DNA of 64,000 bases, from contig JACQFD010000038.1 in NCBI GenBank assembly GCA_016200225.1, positions 62,001 to 126,000 of the forward strand, read 5' to 3'. Below the pieces are notes generated by a model, which searched no databases, had not been told where the DNA came from, and saw only the letters and a program-made list of their open reading frames with translations. This document shows, one piece after another, positions 63,438 to 64,000 of the stretch (its first letter is position 1; every line of letters starts with the position of its first letter). This DNA is from Planctomycetota bacterium. Its GTDB lineage: Bacteria; Planctomycetota; UBA1135; JACQFD01. The translations under genes were made by a program, and so were the position numbers.

Positions 63438-64000
63438 CTAATCGACCACGCCGAGCCGGTCAAGTTCGGCGCGCGACTCGTCGCGCAGGCGGTAGCCGAC
63501 GCCGATCACGGTTTCGAGGCGGCGTCCGCTCTTTCCTAATTTTCGCCGGATGGCGGCCATGTGGACGTCGATCGTGCGCTCGAGGACGTGCGGGCCGCCC
63601 GAAACGATATCTACAATTTCGGAACGCGAACGCACGCGGCCGGGGCGCACGGCGAGAAATTGTAATATCTGAAATTCTTTATGAGTGAGATGGATCGCCT
63701 TGCCTTCGACCGAAACCTCGTGGCGCCCGGCGTCGACGCGCACTTCGTCAATTGTGATGACTTCCGAAGGATCGGTCTCCCCCGACGAACGCCGCAGCAG
63801 CGCGCGCAGGCGCGCGACGAGCACGCGCGGCGACACAGGTTTTGTTACATAATCGTCGGCGCCGACTTCGAGTCCCGCCACGTGATCCGTATCGTCGCCG
63901 CGAGCTGTTAATATAACGATCGGAACGCGCGCGGTCGACGGCGACCGGCGGAGCTGTCGGCAGACTTCGAGACCGTCGATCCCCGGAAGCATCAAATCGA
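63438..64000 (-). CDS. PhoB/OmpR-family response regulator (partial, 5' end outside the window)
   Basis: The visible 187 codons start with the phosphoacceptor segment DLMLPGIDGLEVCRQL. The receiver continues with VPIVILTARGDD (Thr switch) and VGADDYVTKPVSP (conserved Lys). The DNA-binding winged helix is THKEFQILQFLAVRPGRVRSR, then ERTIDVHMAAIRRKLGK and ETVIGVGYRLRD, as in PhoB. About 50 N-terminal residues are missing past the window end. Direction and position, just upstream of the two phosphate porins, fit a Pho regulator. Confidence 0.9.
   Translation of the reverse strand, partial: DLMLPGIDGLEVCRQLRRSPSTARVPIVILTARGDDTDHVAGLEVGADDYVTKPVSPRVLVARLRALLRRSSGETDPSEVITIDEVRVDAGRHEVSVEGKAIHLTHKEFQILQFLAVRPGRVRSRSEIVDIVSGGPHVLERTIDVHMAAIRRKLGKSGRRLETVIGVGYRLRDESRAELDRLGVVD

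Overview
The window looks like chromosome from a free-living, GC-rich, Gram-negative (diderm) bacterium. Outer-membrane proteins (two OprP/OprO-type porins, a TolC-type channel), many lipoproteins, large secreted beta-propeller and Kelch proteins, and carboxypeptidase-regulatory-domain proteins suggest Planctomycetota or a relative. That placement is inference from protein style, not from a marker-gene tree. Few genes have a clear Shine-Dalgarno sequence. GC-rich genes contain short islands of AT-rich codons.

Layout. (1) 1-13.2 kb: zinc-ribbon/rhomboid-like membrane protein, a structured non-coding stretch, HDOD protein, PpiC-like lipoprotein, fatty-acid desaturase, secreted metallopeptidase, glutamyl-tRNA synthetase, TolB-like and HEWQH-motif secreted proteins. 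(2) 13.2-20.3 kb: a decayed accessory zone. It holds three copies, in different states of decay, of a gene pair (SGNH-type esterase-like protein plus small membrane protein), a mosaic of a gltX 3' end joined to an esterase-like 3' end, and a complete IS1595-family element of about 2.1 kb with two non-transposase genes. (3) 20.4-27.9 kb: three tRNA genes (Gln-CTG, Glu-CTC, Gln-TTG), a lipoprotein, a glucose/sorbosone dehydrogenase-like secreted protein, and a coupled pair (thioredoxin-fold lipoprotein lacking cysteines, plus SagB-like double nitroreductase). (4) 28-44.7 kb: a two-gene glycosidase operon (six-hairpin glycosidase plus GH38 alpha-mannosidase), a dienoyl-CoA-reductase-type SDR, Kelch protein, ClpB, an XRE regulator, a secreted all-helical protein, a B12-type radical SAM enzyme, tRNA-Arg(CCT) and a metallophosphoesterase. 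(5) 44.8-64 kb: mainly phosphate acquisition. It holds phoU, the pstSCAB operon on the minus strand with a candidate Pho box, two tandem OprP/O-like porins with a second candidate box, and a PhoB/OmpR-type response regulator cut by the window end. A tripartite RND efflux system sits between pst and the porins.

How the parts fit: phosphate would cross the outer membrane through the porins, be bound by PstS and imported by PstCAB. PhoU and the response regulator would provide control. Directly after phoU there is a 1.2-kb cassette (a small protein overlapping a dCTP-deaminase-like gene) bounded by a second copy of the phoU 3' end, whose last 66 bp are identical. This looks like insertion at a gene 3' end.

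No CRISPR array and no rRNA genes were seen. The most unusual features are the 3'-end-only gene copies, the triplicated esterase/membrane-protein cassette, the phoU-flanked deaminase cassette, the IS element with extra genes, and a rhomboid fold that keeps its serine but appears to lack the catalytic histidine.
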